Below are positions 44,626 to 54,288 of a stretch of DNA of 64,000 bases, piece by piece. The stretch is from Treponema sp. (GTDB taxonomy: Bacteria; Spirochaetota; Spirochaetia; Treponematales; Treponemataceae). The notes under the pieces were generated by a model. It had not been told where the DNA came from, made no database searches, and was given only the letters and a program-made list of their open reading frames with translations. The stretch covers positions 62,001 to 126,000 of the forward strand of contig JAGAZO010000020.1 in assembly GCA_017940005.1 (NCBI GenBank), read 5' to 3'. How positions within the stretch are numbered: the first letter of the stretch is position 1; every line of letters begins with the position of its first letter. Position numbers and translations under genes: made by a program.

Positions 44626-46113
44626 CTACACTCCGCACCCGCGAAAAAGCGCTTCTTTGTACACCACCTCGTATGCTCTTGCGGACTGCTCCCAGCTGAA
44701 ATCTTTTTTCATGCCGCGAAGCTGCATCGCTTTTATGTGCGCTTTTTTGTTGTAGTACGCGTACACTGCCCAGCCCACTGTGTCGAATACAGCGTTTGGT
44801 GTAAGGCTGTTGAACATGAAGCCTGTGCCCTCGCCCGTCTCCTCGTTGTAGTTTTCTACCGTGTCAGCGAGTCCGCCCGTGTTGCGCACAATTGGGAGCG
44901 TGCCGTACAAAAGTGAATACATTTGATTGAGGCCGCACGGCTCGTAGCGCGACGGCATCAAAAAGAAATCGCTGCCCGCTTCTATGAGATGGCTCACTTC
45001 TTCATCATACCCGATGATTGCGCGCATGTTCGGCAACTTTGACTGAAGCTCGTGTATTTCGTTTTCGCACCACGCTTCCCCGCTCCCCAGAATTGCAAAT
45101 TGCACGTCCATCTGCGTGCACATGCGGTACAGCGAGCCGTATGTAGGCGCGAACACTTCGGCGACTCCTTTTTGGTCAACAAGACGGCCAACCATGCCCA
45201 CAATCGGCACATCATCACGTACGGGAAGAGCGAGCCGTTCTTGAAGCGCGCGCTTGCACACAGCTTTGCCTGCAAGCGACGAGGCGTCGTACTGCGCGGG
45301 AAGCAGCTTGTCAGTTTTGGGATTCCATGTTGCAATGTCCGCACCGTTTAAAATGCCGCGCACGACATCGCTTCGGACGCGCAAAAGCCCGTCCATGCCA
45401 AAACCGCCTTCCACCGTTTGTATTTCGCGCGCGTATGTCGGAGAAACAGTCGTAATCATGTCTGCGCACGAGATGCCTGCCTGCAGCAAGTTGAGCGCGC
45501 CGTTTCGCTCAAAGCCTGCGCCGTAGTACAAGTTCCAGTCAACGCCGAGCGCAGGAAACGAGTCTTTTGCGTACTGCCCTTGGTAGCCCAAGTTGTGAAT
45601 TGTCAAGACGCTCGCAGTTTTTGCAAAGTCGCCGCAGCGAATTACGTGCTTGAGCAGCACGGGCGCAAGACACGCAGACCAGTCATGCGCGTGAACAATG
45701 TCGGGAAACCATCCGAGTTTCCTGCACACTTGAAACGCGCCGTGGCACAAAAGCGCAAACCGATACGGATTGTCGTGAAAGTCGCTTTCAGATTTTGTGC
45801 CGTACACGCCGTCGCGCCCGAACGCTTTCTCGTGGTCAATAAAATACACGCGCACGCAAGGCGATTCTTTGCTGGCATCAGAAAGCGTTGTCTCGTACAC
45901 GCCAACCCATGCCTCTTCCTGCCCCGCCGCAACACCGAGCGCGCCGGGCACAAGCGAAAGTTTTTTCCGGTCGATTTTATAATAGCGCGGAAGCACAATG
46001 CGCACATCATGCCCAAGCTTTGCAAGCGCTAACGACATGGCGGAAACTGCATCTGCAAGCCCGCCCGTCTTTGCAAACGGCACCGCCTCTGCCGACACCA
46101 TCAAGATTTTCAT
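44626..46113 (-). CDS. glgA: Glycogen synthase (ADP-glucose)
   Basis: GlgA adds glucose from ADP-glucose to glycogen. The 495-residue GT5 enzyme has the N-terminal KILMVSAEAVPFAKTGGLAD (KTGGL binds the sugar nucleotide), HAHDWSACLAPVLL near 140, SPTYAREI near 220, and the C-terminal RYEPCGLNQMYSLLYGTLPIVRNTGGLADTV signature across about 380-410. I chose the ATG at 46113, where homology begins; AAGGCGG lies 7 nt upstream. No other glycogen gene is nearby. Confidence 0.93.
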   Translation of the reverse strand: MKILMVSAEAVPFAKTGGLADAVSAMSLALAKLGHDVRIVLPRYYKIDRKKLSLVPGALGVAAGQEEAWVGVYETTLSDASKESPCVRVYFIDHEKAFGRDGVYGTKSESDFHDNPYRFALLCHGAFQVCRKLGWFPDIVHAHDWSACLAPVLLKHVIRCGDFAKTASVLTIHNLGYQGQYAKDSFPALGVDWNLYYGAGFERNGALNLLQAGISCADMITTVSPTYAREIQTVEGGFGMDGLLRVRSDVVRGILNGADIATWNPKTDKLLPAQYDASSLAGKAVCKRALQERLALPVRDDVPIVGMVGRLVDQKGVAEVFAPTYGSLYRMCTQMDVQFAILGSGEAWCENEIHELQSKLPNMRAIIGYDEEVSHLIEAGSDFFLMPSRYEPCGLNQMYSLLYGTLPIVRNTGGLADTVENYNEETGEGTGFMFNSLTPNAVFDTVGWAVYAYYNKKAHIKAMQLRGMKKDFSWEQSARAYEVVYKEALFRGCGV

Positions 46114-46275
46114 ATATAACCGCCTTTTCCGCACAATATGCATGAGTCATGCGGAACAACTAATGATACAGCATTTTGGCAAATTGTACAATTTACAGGC
46201 AACGCATTTGCAGACAGATTAGATTTAGGAGCATGCTGCTCGAATAGCCGGCTGCTTTGGGTTCGGTCACCCTCA

Positions 46276-46303
46276 TTGCCGCGCGCGTAACCTCGCGCGG
46301 CAA
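46276..46303. repeat. GC-rich hairpin between glgA and aminotransferase
   Basis: TTGCCGCGCG (46276-46285) with CGCGCGGCAA (46294-46303), perfect 10-bp arms. No T-run follows. The word TTGCCGCGCG also occurs at 14646-14655. Confidence 0.5.
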
Positions 46304-46375
46304 CTGACGCCCGCCGCATCCGGGCTAGGCAAATCGTGAAAACGTATGCGCATATCACTCGTGCACTATGCATCT

Positions 46376-47563
46376 TCAATGCATCTTGTCGTGCACTGCG
46401 CGAAAAAATGCCTCGCGCGACGAGCGTATTGTCTTTTCACTCACGCAGTACGCAATCCTAAACCATCCCTTCCCGCCAAAGCTGCTTCCCGGCGCGCACA
46501 GTATGTTGTATGTTTTCAAATGGTTTACAAACGCAATGTCATCGCCGTGCCACGCATCTGGCACTTTTACAAAAAGATAGAACGCTCCTTCAGGCTCTGC
46601 ATAGTGAAGCCCCGCGTAGTCCATGATTTCTTTGACAAGCTCGCACCGCGTTTTGTACAGCGAATAGTCGCACGGAGCGTTCCAGCTTTCAGCGACAACT
46701 TTTTGAAAAAACGCAGGTGCGTTCACATAGCCCAAAATGCGCGTCGCAAAAATTGCTGCCGCAATAAAATCGCGCGCCTCCCTGCACGAAGGATTTACCG
46801 CAATATAACCGATGCGCTCGCCGGGCAAGCTCAAGTTTTTTGCAAACGACGTGACAATGACAGCATTCTCATACACGGGAAACACAGGCGCAACAATTTT
46901 TCCTCCATACGTGATTGCACGGTACGGCTCGTCGCATATAAGATACGGAAGCCTGTGTCCTTTTTCCGCGTGAGATGCGAGCGCATCTGCAAGCAGCGCA
47001 ATATCAGATGTGGGATAAATGCGCCCCGTGGGATTGTTCGGCGAATTGAGCAAAACAGCTGCCGTGCGCTCTGAAAGAGATGCCGCTATTGCAGCCACAT
47101 CAAGTGAAAAATCTTTGCACGTCTTCACGCGCACAATTTTTCCACCGTGATTGTAAATGTAGTGGTCGTACTCGGCAAAATACGGAGACGGCACAATAAC
47201 TTCATCGCCGTCGTTTAAAATCGCTTTGAGCGCTGCGTTGAGCGCGCCGGCAGCTCCGCACGACATGACGACATGCTCCGCTCCAACGGCAACTCCCTGC
47301 TCCTGCGCCGTCTTTTGCGCCATGGCTTCCCGTGCGCTCATGTAGCCTGCATTCGGCATATAGCCGTGCTCCGTGCTGTCCGCAACTTTTTTTATGGCGT
47401 CAAGAACCTTTTGCGGCACCGGCATGTCGGGATTGCCAAGCGAAAAATCATACACGTTTTCTGCACCGTATTTTTTTTTGAGCAGTTCCCCTTCCTCAAA
47501 CATTTTGCGTATTGCGCCAGAGGCAGGGCTTGCAAGTACATCAAGCATATGCTGGGAAATCAT
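46376..47563 (-). CDS. Class I/II PLP-dependent aminotransferase
   Basis: This 395-residue fold-type I enzyme is probably an aspartate/aromatic-type aminotransferase. Motifs include FSLGNPDMPVPQKVLDAI (about 35-52), MSCGAAGALNAALKAIL near 103, LNSPNNPTGRIYP near 175, YLICDEPYRAITYGG near 205 and the PLP lysine in TSFAKNLSLPGERIGY (about 236-251). The true amino donor and acceptor cannot be read from sequence. The ATG at 47563 lies 6 nt after a TATACT box and has no Shine-Dalgarno sequence. Confidence 0.88.
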   Translation of the reverse strand: MISQHMLDVLASPASGAIRKMFEEGELLKKKYGAENVYDFSLGNPDMPVPQKVLDAIKKVADSTEHGYMPNAGYMSAREAMAQKTAQEQGVAVGAEHVVMSCGAAGALNAALKAILNDGDEVIVPSPYFAEYDHYIYNHGGKIVRVKTCKDFSLDVAAIAASLSERTAAVLLNSPNNPTGRIYPTSDIALLADALASHAEKGHRLPYLICDEPYRAITYGGKIVAPVFPVYENAVIVTSFAKNLSLPGERIGYIAVNPSCREARDFIAAAIFATRILGYVNAPAFFQKVVAESWNAPCDYSLYKTRCELVKEIMDYAGLHYAEPEGAFYLFVKVPDAWHGDDIAFVNHLKTYNILCAPGSSFGGKGWFRIAYCVSEKTIRSSREAFFRAVHDKMH

Positions 47564-47598
47564 GCAGTCAGTATAGCACAAAATGTGATGTGTGTCTT
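47564..47598 (-). promoter_or_regulatory. Promoter abutting the aminotransferase start
   Basis: On the minus strand AAGACA (47593-47598), a 17-nt spacer and TATACT (47570-47575) end 6 nt before the ATG. Confidence 0.55.
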
Positions 47599-47667
47599 GG
47601 TGCGCATGTCATTGCGTAACCGCTCTTGAACGAACATTGTTTTATGAGTATAATCGGAGACACCGCT

Positions 47668-48396
47668 ATGAAAAAACTGCTATTGCTTTTTACCACATTA
47701 TTTTTTGTCTGCGCGTACAGCATTGCCTCGCTCCCGTTCAACAACAATCTTTCTGAAAAAGAAATTGCGCTCTTAAACGAAGGAAATGTCCTCGTGCGAA
47801 ATATAGACTATGCATCAAAGATGTGCCTTGAAAGCGAAAATGAGGGCGCACAACGCATCATAAGCGATATAAAAAAACTGAAGCCGTCATACCTTGCTGA
47901 AGTGATTCAAATTCGCCCGTACAAAGGCAACGAGGATTTGCCTGAACGACTTGAAGACACGCTCATGAATATTTCTAATTATGTAGGCATTCAATATTAT
48001 TCTGAACGTGCTGAAGCATGGTATGACTTATATGAAGCGGCAGAGATACTTTCCGACTCAATGCGTGAAGACGGTATCACGAGGGACATAAAAGCAGATT
48101 TAACAATGGAGCCGTTTGGTGTAATCAATACGACAATTGAAATGACAACCCACAGCGATTACATCTATTACATTTCAACAAATGAAAACACTCTTTCTTA
48201 TTTTGATAAATTCAAATGCGTAAAGCCACAAAAAATGAAATCTGCTATACTGCTTTTTCGCGACGGAGACAACTGGATTTTGTATGGCGCAGGCGGAGTC
48301 AATGCAATCAAAATCATCTTTTTTGAAAAACGAATTGAAACATCTTTTATCAATAGAATAAAAACATTCTGCAATTTTATTTTTGATAAAATTTAA
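47668..48396 (+). CDS. Exported protein of unknown function
   Basis: I do not recognise this 242-residue protein. It has a signal peptide (cut after about residue 20, SIASLP). A helical region comes next (EKEIALLNEGNVLVRN, then SDIKKLKPSYLAEVIQIRP). Residues about 95-240 are mixed alpha/beta with GIQYYSERAEAWYDLY and the hydrophobic SAILLFRDGDNWILYGAGGV, which suggests a lipid- or polyketide-cyclase-like fold only vaguely. GGAGA lies 9 nt before the ATG. rfbD starts 25 nt after its stop, so they may be co-transcribed. Confidence 0.75.
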   Translation: MKKLLLLFTTLFFVCAYSIASLPFNNNLSEKEIALLNEGNVLVRNIDYASKMCLESENEGAQRIISDIKKLKPSYLAEVIQIRPYKGNEDLPERLEDTLMNISNYVGIQYYSERAEAWYDLYEAAEILSDSMREDGITRDIKADLTMEPFGVINTTIEMTTHSDYIYYISTNENTLSYFDKFKCVKPQKMKSAILLFRDGDNWILYGAGGVNAIKIIFFEKRIETSFINRIKTFCNFIFDKI

Positions 48397-48421
48397 TCAC
48401 AGACAAAAGGCGGACCATACC

Positions 48422-49375
48422 ATGATTTGGATAATCGGTTGCAAAGGAATGCTCGGAACAGAACTCATGCTCCAGCTCAAACAGGCAAAGATTCCCTGCA
48501 TAGGCACAGATGGTGAAGTTGACATAACAAATGCACATGCACTTGAAAATTTTATCAATGCGACAGAGACCGCATCATATTATTCTGTGTCGGACAGCAA
48601 AAAACAAGATGGCAAAATCACGTGGATAATAAACTGCGCAGCATATACGGCGGTGGACAAAGCTGAAGATGAACAGGAAAAAGCATATGCAGTGAATGTT
48701 GAAGGAGTGGCGAACATTGCTCGCTCGGCAAGAAATCACGGTGCAAAATTTATTCACATCTCCACCGATTACGTGTTCGACGGCACGGCAAGCAAACCGT
48801 ATGACGAAGCAGATGCAAAGAATCCGCTTGGCGTATACGGCAGCACAAAATCAGAAAGTGAGAACGCTGTTGCACAAGCAATGACGCAGTACTATATTGT
48901 GCGCACGGCATGGCTTTATGGCTTTGACGGCCGCAACTTTGTCTATACGATGACGAATGCCATGAACACACGTAGCGAAGTAAAAGTAGTAAACGACCAA
49001 TGGGGCAGCCCAACATTTTGCGGCGATTTAGCTTCCACAATCATAAAATTCATTGAGAAATCTGAAAGCGCAAAAAGCCTCATTGGAAAAAACAGCGCCG
49101 CGCCGTACGGTATTTACCACTTTACAAATGAGGGAGAGACAACATGGTACGAATTCACAAAAGCCATTTATCTATATGGGAAAAAGCATGGGCGCATTAC
49201 TAACGATTGCACTATAGAGCCTTGCGCCACAGCTGATTTTCCGACAAAAGCGGCGCGGCCGGCGTATTCTGTGTTGAGCAAGAAAAAAATAGAAAAGGAG
49301 CTTAAAATAAAAATTCCTGCATGGCAACACAGCCTCGAAAAATTTATGAAGAGCGAGCGGTTCATGATTCCATGA
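48422..49375 (+). CDS. rfbD: dTDP-4-dehydrorhamnose reductase
   Basis: RfbD/RmlD makes dTDP-L-rhamnose, the last step of rhamnose activation. The 317-residue short-chain dehydrogenase has the NAD(P)-binding IIGCKGMLGTELMLQL (about 3-18) and the VDITN sugar region. NCAAYTAVDKAEDEQEKAYAVN lies near 80, ISTDYVFDGTASKPYDE near 118, and the catalytic YGSTKSESE near 142. The other rhamnose genes (rfbA, B, C) are not in the window. It marks the left end of the surface-glycan locus. Confidence 0.92.
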   Translation: MIWIIGCKGMLGTELMLQLKQAKIPCIGTDGEVDITNAHALENFINATETASYYSVSDSKKQDGKITWIINCAAYTAVDKAEDEQEKAYAVNVEGVANIARSARNHGAKFIHISTDYVFDGTASKPYDEADAKNPLGVYGSTKSESENAVAQAMTQYYIVRTAWLYGFDGRNFVYTMTNAMNTRSEVKVVNDQWGSPTFCGDLASTIIKFIEKSESAKSLIGKNSAAPYGIYHFTNEGETTWYEFTKAIYLYGKKHGRITNDCTIEPCATADFPTKAARPAYSVLSKKKIEKELKIKIPAWQHSLEKFMKSERFMIP

Positions 49376-49412
49376 AACAGCCATATAATACACTGCACTG
49401 AAAAATGACGCG

Positions 49413-50939
49413 CTATTTTAATTCCTCATACTGCGTTGTGCGCTTCATAAGTTCTTCATTGCATTTTTGCACACCGTACTGCTCTACGAGCGTCTTTTTG
49501 CCTGAATACAACGAGCGCCCAAATGCAAGCGCACCGCCTTCAATCTCGCAACCGATGCTCTCAAGCATGGTAGGGAACATGTCGTATGATGAAAACTGTC
49601 TATTTTTGCAGACATCTTGAGAACATTTCTTAACTGATTGCACAAAAATATCAAGACATTTTCGCTGCGCTTCTGTTTTTTTATAGAGTGGACTCGCTTC
49701 CGCAATGAAGTTGTTTTTGGGTGCATCAAGATAATTGTGATCGCCTGTGATAACGACAGTTGTATTTTCCCACCACGCCTGCTTTTTCATCCATGCAATT
49801 AACTCGGCAATCTGCATGTCCGCACAACGCAACACATTCATTATCTGTCTGGGAAAAATATGTGGGCATTTAGGGCACGCATATCCGTTGGGAAAATGTG
49901 TATCTACCGTAAGCATTGCATAAAAGAACGGTTCGTCATTTTCGCCGAGCTGCGTGAGCTCACGGCGCGCAAAATCGAACAACTTCATATCTTCAAAGCC
50001 CCAGAAAACTTGATACTTTTTGGGAAGCCAGCCGTTCTTCTTAAACCAGTTTATGTCGTGTATTTCGATTCCGTGCCCTTCGAGGAATGCATCTCGATTC
50101 TCAAAACGCTTTTCGCTTCCAAAAGAAAACACGCATCGATAGCCGTTTGCCTGTAATATGTCGGTGAGCGTAACGGCATGGGGAATACAGGTAAGTTTTC
50201 CATCTCTTTTGGCAAACGGTGCAAAATACGGAAGTCCGCTCAATTTAGACAAGATTCCCGCCACTGTCCACGACGTGCCCTCGAGATTTTCAGCACCACC
50301 GAGCTTATCAGTGTTGCTAAAATTACAGTTTTCTCGTGCAAGCGCTGTAAGATTCGGGATGCAGCTTTCTGTAAAAACGCCTCCGTCTTCTATTGAAGAA
50401 AATGTAGACTCCATCGATTCCATAAAAATCACAATGAGATTGCGCTTTTTTTGCGGAAATGCAATTTTAACCTGTTCTGGCGCAACATAATTTTTTTCAT
50501 AGAATTCAGAATATTCCGGCTTTTTATGAATAGCATAACTGATGCCGAGATAACGCCATGCCTTGAGCACCACAGCGATGACGCATCCGACAAAGAGAAG
50601 ATACACAAGGCTTACCAGAAAAAAATGCACGCCGTTTGTAAAAAAATATATGATATGCGGCTTATTCAATGCTTTTGCATACTGTCGTAAAAAAGCAACG
50701 TATATGCACACGAGCACTCCATATGCAACACATGCGGGAATCAGCACACATTTTAAGACAGAAAAAAAAGTATTTGCATCAACACCTGAAGTGCTTGCGT
50801 GCGTCACAAAAAAAACTGGATACGGCCTGTGCATAGGATACTGCCTGCGCGCCCATCGCAAAGCGAATAGCAGCATCGTTGCAAAAATAAACACACAGGA
50901 AGCAAGGACAATCAAGATTATATTGTTTAGATTCTCCAC
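49413..50939 (-). CDS. OpgB/LtaS-like phosphoglycerol transferase
   Basis: This membrane enzyme of the alkaline-phosphatase superfamily probably transfers a phospho-alcohol group to a glycan outside the cytoplasm. Of its 508 residues, the first 130 hold three membrane segments. The catalytic domain follows: IFMESMESTFSS near 180 (metal ligand and helix), the nucleophile region ENLEGTSWTVAGILS near 225, TVDTHFPNGYACPKCPHIF near 355, and VVITGDHNY near 405. The DTHxPxG and DHN spacing is closest to E. coli OpgB. The start is uncertain. I chose the GTG at 50939, with GGAATAGAGAG upstream; a TTG at 50978 would add 13 residues. It is divergent from wzi. Confidence 0.85.
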   Translation of the reverse strand: MENLNNIILIVLASCVFIFATMLLFALRWARRQYPMHRPYPVFFVTHASTSGVDANTFFSVLKCVLIPACVAYGVLVCIYVAFLRQYAKALNKPHIIYFFTNGVHFFLVSLVYLLFVGCVIAVVLKAWRYLGISYAIHKKPEYSEFYEKNYVAPEQVKIAFPQKKRNLIVIFMESMESTFSSIEDGGVFTESCIPNLTALARENCNFSNTDKLGGAENLEGTSWTVAGILSKLSGLPYFAPFAKRDGKLTCIPHAVTLTDILQANGYRCVFSFGSEKRFENRDAFLEGHGIEIHDINWFKKNGWLPKKYQVFWGFEDMKLFDFARRELTQLGENDEPFFYAMLTVDTHFPNGYACPKCPHIFPRQIMNVLRCADMQIAELIAWMKKQAWWENTTVVITGDHNYLDAPKNNFIAEASPLYKKTEAQRKCLDIFVQSVKKCSQDVCKNRQFSSYDMFPTMLESIGCEIEGGALAFGRSLYSGKKTLVEQYGVQKCNEELMKRTTQYEELK

Positions 50940-51004
50940 CTCTCTATTCCACCAGTCCCAACCGTAGCAAAAAATCAAAAAAACATCAACATGCCAACAA
51001 TGAA

Positions 51005-51039
51005 TTGCTTTTTTTCACGCTATATTCTATACTTGCGCT
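51005..51039 (+). promoter_or_regulatory. Promoter abutting the wzi start
   Basis: TTGCTT (51005-51010), a 17-nt spacer and TATACT (51028-51033) end 6 nt before the ATG. No Shine-Dalgarno sequence is visible. Confidence 0.65.
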
Positions 51040-52791
51040 ATGCATAAAAAAACTATAGGGATACTGCAAAAAATGATTGCAGCCATATTGTTCTTTTTCA
51101 TTGCCGCACTGGGAATTTTTGCACAAGAAGCGCTTAAAAGCGTTGAAGAAGAATATTACGACTTCCTTTCGCTTTCAGGAATCGTTGAACGCCCTACACT
51201 TGGCTATCGCACGTTGAGCGACTCCCAATGGAACTTCATTGAATACAGGGAAATGAGCATAGATGAAGACGGCAATACAACGGAGCAAACAACAAGCACA
51301 CGAAACAGCAGTCAAAACATATGGCAAAAAAATAATCTTGGCAAGAAATATTTTATCAATGGTAATACACGGCTTGCATGGAAACTCTTTGGTCCTGATT
51401 TGTACATGAGTTACAACACTGCCGCTCCGTACGGGCAGAACGATGGTGCACTTTGGCAAGGCAAGGGTTTTAACGCAAGCTTTACAACAGGTGGAAGGTT
51501 TGAAGCATATGGCGTAGAAATTACGATAAAACCACAGGTAAGTTTCTCGCAAAATGCGGAGTTCGCCACCATTTCACCGAATTCCGCTTATTCTGATACA
51601 AAATATGTTGGCAAAGCAGCCTTATATGGTTATTATGGAGTTGCATCCGTAGATGCACCGCAACGCTTTGGTGACTCATCATTTTTTACATTTGATTGGG
51701 GCGACTCAGAAATCCGCTACACGTGGAAAACGCTCACTATCGGCTTCGGTACACAGTCTTTGTGGCTCGGACCTGCAAAATTAAATCCAATTATTTCAAG
51801 CAACAATGCCGCTTCATATCCAAAATTTGATATAGGGGTAAGACGGCAACACATCGTTATCCCAAAACTTGGGTGGTATCTCGGCGATATTGAATTGCGT
51901 GGTTGGTGGGGCTGTTTGTCAGAATCAGATTATTTTGATAATGACAATACCAATGATTTCAACTTAATAAGCGGGTTCGCATTATATTATCAATTTCCAT
52001 TTTTGAAGCATTTAACAATCGGTTTTAATCGCACCATGATTAGCAAATGGACTAATATGAATGCGTATACGCTCTTTGGCATCTATGTGCCTTGGGACTC
52101 GCAAAAGGGTGGTGTTGATGAAAGTGACCAACGTTTTTCATTCACTATCGATTATATCATGCCAAAAGCAGGATTCGAAATATATTTTGAATGGGCACGA
52201 AATGACCATAGCCCTAATTTAAATTATTATTTCCGTTATCCTTTCCATACTCAAGGTTGGACACTTGGTGCAGAAAAATCAATAATTTTTTCACGTGAAC
52301 TAAAAGGAAAACTTTCACTTGAAGTAACATTTTTAGAATGTTCAGCAGATTACGACAGGCTTATTAATTGGTATTCAACTTTTTACGCACATCATCAAAT
52401 TTTGCAAGGCTATACAAATCGAGGACAATGGCTTGGAGCAGGAATCGGTACAGGAGGCAATAGCCAGTATGTCGGATTTACGCTCTATCATAAAAATGGA
52501 AATGCATCAATTTTTTTTCAACGCCGTAATCCAGATTTAGATTATACTATGTTCATCGATTCACGGAAATACAGCGAAAACTATAAAAAAGGGATATTTA
52601 CCGCAGAGGGCAATATACGAGCGCTATTTGATATAGGCATATCTGCTGTATATTATCCCATAAAAAATTTGCAGTTATATGCCACTTTTGTATTTGAAGA
52701 TGAGCATAACCCTTTGTATGAGTCAAAAAATGGATTATCAGCACATAGAATTAACTGTGCACTCTCCACACGTGTAAAATATAATTTTTAG
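51040..52791 (+). CDS. Wzi-family capsule assembly outer-membrane protein
   Basis: Wzi-type proteins are outer-membrane beta-barrels that help hold or assemble capsular polysaccharide at the surface. The 583-residue protein has a signal peptide (cut after about residue 29, GIFAQE) and an N-terminal domain. A long run of amphipathic, aromatic-rich strands then ends in RVKYNF with a C-terminal phenylalanine, typical of outer-membrane barrels. The LTIGFGTQSLWLGPAKLNPIISSNNA region (about 232-257) is typical of Wzi. It probably opens a unit continuing with wzx 11 nt downstream. Confidence 0.85.
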   Translation: MHKKTIGILQKMIAAILFFFIAALGIFAQEALKSVEEEYYDFLSLSGIVERPTLGYRTLSDSQWNFIEYREMSIDEDGNTTEQTTSTRNSSQNIWQKNNLGKKYFINGNTRLAWKLFGPDLYMSYNTAAPYGQNDGALWQGKGFNASFTTGGRFEAYGVEITIKPQVSFSQNAEFATISPNSAYSDTKYVGKAALYGYYGVASVDAPQRFGDSSFFTFDWGDSEIRYTWKTLTIGFGTQSLWLGPAKLNPIISSNNAASYPKFDIGVRRQHIVIPKLGWYLGDIELRGWWGCLSESDYFDNDNTNDFNLISGFALYYQFPFLKHLTIGFNRTMISKWTNMNAYTLFGIYVPWDSQKGGVDESDQRFSFTIDYIMPKAGFEIYFEWARNDHSPNLNYYFRYPFHTQGWTLGAEKSIIFSRELKGKLSLEVTFLECSADYDRLINWYSTFYAHHQILQGYTNRGQWLGAGIGTGGNSQYVGFTLYHKNGNASIFFQRRNPDLDYTMFIDSRKYSENYKKGIFTAEGNIRALFDIGISAVYYPIKNLQLYATFVFEDEHNPLYESKNGLSAHRINCALSTRVKYNF

Positions 52792-52802
52792 TTGGTAAAC
52801 GT

Positions 52803-54260
52803 ATGCCGCAAAAATCATTGAAAAAAAATGCTGCATTTAATTTTTTCAAAGCTTTTTTGACATTTGCTTTTCCTATCATTACGTTTCCCTATGCCTCACG
52901 AGTTTTGCTTCCACAAGGAATCGGCAAAGTAACTTTTGCAAATTCAATTGTATCATATTTCAGTATAATCGCCAATTTTGGAATATCTGATTATGCTGCA
53001 CGCGGAGCATCACGCATGCGAGACGATACATTTGCACTAAACAAATTCTGCAAAGAAATACTATTGCTTAACAGCTTTACAACCGCCATTGCATATATAC
53101 TACTTTTTATTACATGGTGCACTACGCAAAAATTACATGACTACAGCATATTGATTGCATTTTCCAGTCTGAATTTATTATCCAATACAATCGGCATGGC
53201 GTGGCTGTACGTATCGCAAGAAGAATTTCAATATCTAACAATATCTTCTTTTTTCTTTCATGTAATAAGCATTATTTTTTTATTTGTATTTGTAAAAACA
53301 ACAGATGATGTTGTATACTACATGCTTTTCGGCATTATAATTGCTGTAGGCCCCAATATTTACAATCTCTTTAATATAAAGAAAAAAATAAACTTATTTC
53401 AAAAGTGCACGCTTGAAATAAAAAAACACATAAAACCGACATCAGTTTTTTTCGCCATGTCTGTTGCTGCCAGCATTTACATTATGCTTGATACTGTAAT
53501 GCTCGGCTTCCTTACAAATGATGCTGAAGTCGGTTATTATACAGCTGCAACAAAAATTAATAAAATGGTTGCAGGAATATTTGCCGCTGTTACAGGCGTC
53601 CTTTTACCACGCCTTACTTATTATGTAGAGAAAAAAGAAAATGAGCGCATTCAAAGCCTCGTAGAAAAAAGTTTTAGCATCACAATACTCTTGGTGCTTC
53701 CTGCCACAGCAGGATTATTCTTACTAGCAAATCCGCTTGTCCTGCTTTTCAGCGGAGCAAATTATGCGCCTGCAATTGTTCCAATGAAAATAATGACACC
53801 TGTCATTATTATGATAGCTATTGCAAGTTTTACTGGCACGCAACTTTTGCCTGCACTCGGCAAAGAAAAAATTTCGCTATACTCTTACATTATTGGTGCA
53901 ACTGTCAATAGCACGTTCAATTTCATTTTTATCCCGAAGCTCGGAGCAGCTGGAGCAGGCATTGCTACTGTAATAGCTGAAAGCCTTGTAACGTTCACAC
54001 AAACAATATATTGCTTTAAGATGTTCAATTCCAAATCATTGGTACATACAATTTTAAGAAATATGGCTCATGCAATCATAGGCACAGTCATAATGAGCCT
54101 TTGTGTTTTATGCATTTTATTTTTCACTACTAATACTATTCTCCAAATCGCGCTTTCAATTATAACAGGAATAACTGTATATGCAATCTTTCTCCATCTT
54201 ATACAAAATATGTTTTTCAGAAACATATGCAGTGCTATAAAACAAAAACTTCCAAAATAA
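52803..54260 (+). CDS. Wzx-type oligosaccharide flippase
   Basis: This 485-residue inner-membrane protein has about 12-14 hydrophobic segments. It belongs to the polysaccharide transporter (RfbX/Wzx) group of the MOP superfamily, which flips undecaprenyl-linked repeat units to the periplasm. The N-terminus (KNAAFNFFKAFLTFAFPIITFPYASRVL region) and GIGKVTFANSIVSYF near 39 are typical. LVLLFSGANYAPAIVPMKI near 310 is the conserved mid-protein element. No Shine-Dalgarno sequence is obvious; translation may depend on wzi, 11 nt upstream. Confidence 0.9.
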   Translation: MPQKSLKKNAAFNFFKAFLTFAFPIITFPYASRVLLPQGIGKVTFANSIVSYFSIIANFGISDYAARGASRMRDDTFALNKFCKEILLLNSFTTAIAYILLFITWCTTQKLHDYSILIAFSSLNLLSNTIGMAWLYVSQEEFQYLTISSFFFHVISIIFLFVFVKTTDDVVYYMLFGIIIAVGPNIYNLFNIKKKINLFQKCTLEIKKHIKPTSVFFAMSVAASIYIMLDTVMLGFLTNDAEVGYYTAATKINKMVAGIFAAVTGVLLPRLTYYVEKKENERIQSLVEKSFSITILLVLPATAGLFLLANPLVLLFSGANYAPAIVPMKIMTPVIIMIAIASFTGTQLLPALGKEKISLYSYIIGATVNSTFNFIFIPKLGAAGAGIATVIAESLVTFTQTIYCFKMFNSKSLVHTILRNMAHAIIGTVIMSLCVLCILFFTTNTILQIALSIITGITVYAIFLHLIQNMFFRNICSAIKQKLPK

Positions 54261-54288
54261 ATATTAGGAAATTATAAAGAGGTAAAGC

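Noticed and set aside
46346..47074. 242-codon open frame antisense to the aminotransferase
   Set aside because: Basic, cysteine-rich translation with no domain; the opposite strand has all aminotransferase motifs.
50940..50978. TTG start for the OpgB-like gene
   Set aside because: No ribosome site precedes it, while the GTG at 50939 has a purine-rich GGAATAGAGAG upstream. It is not excluded entirely.
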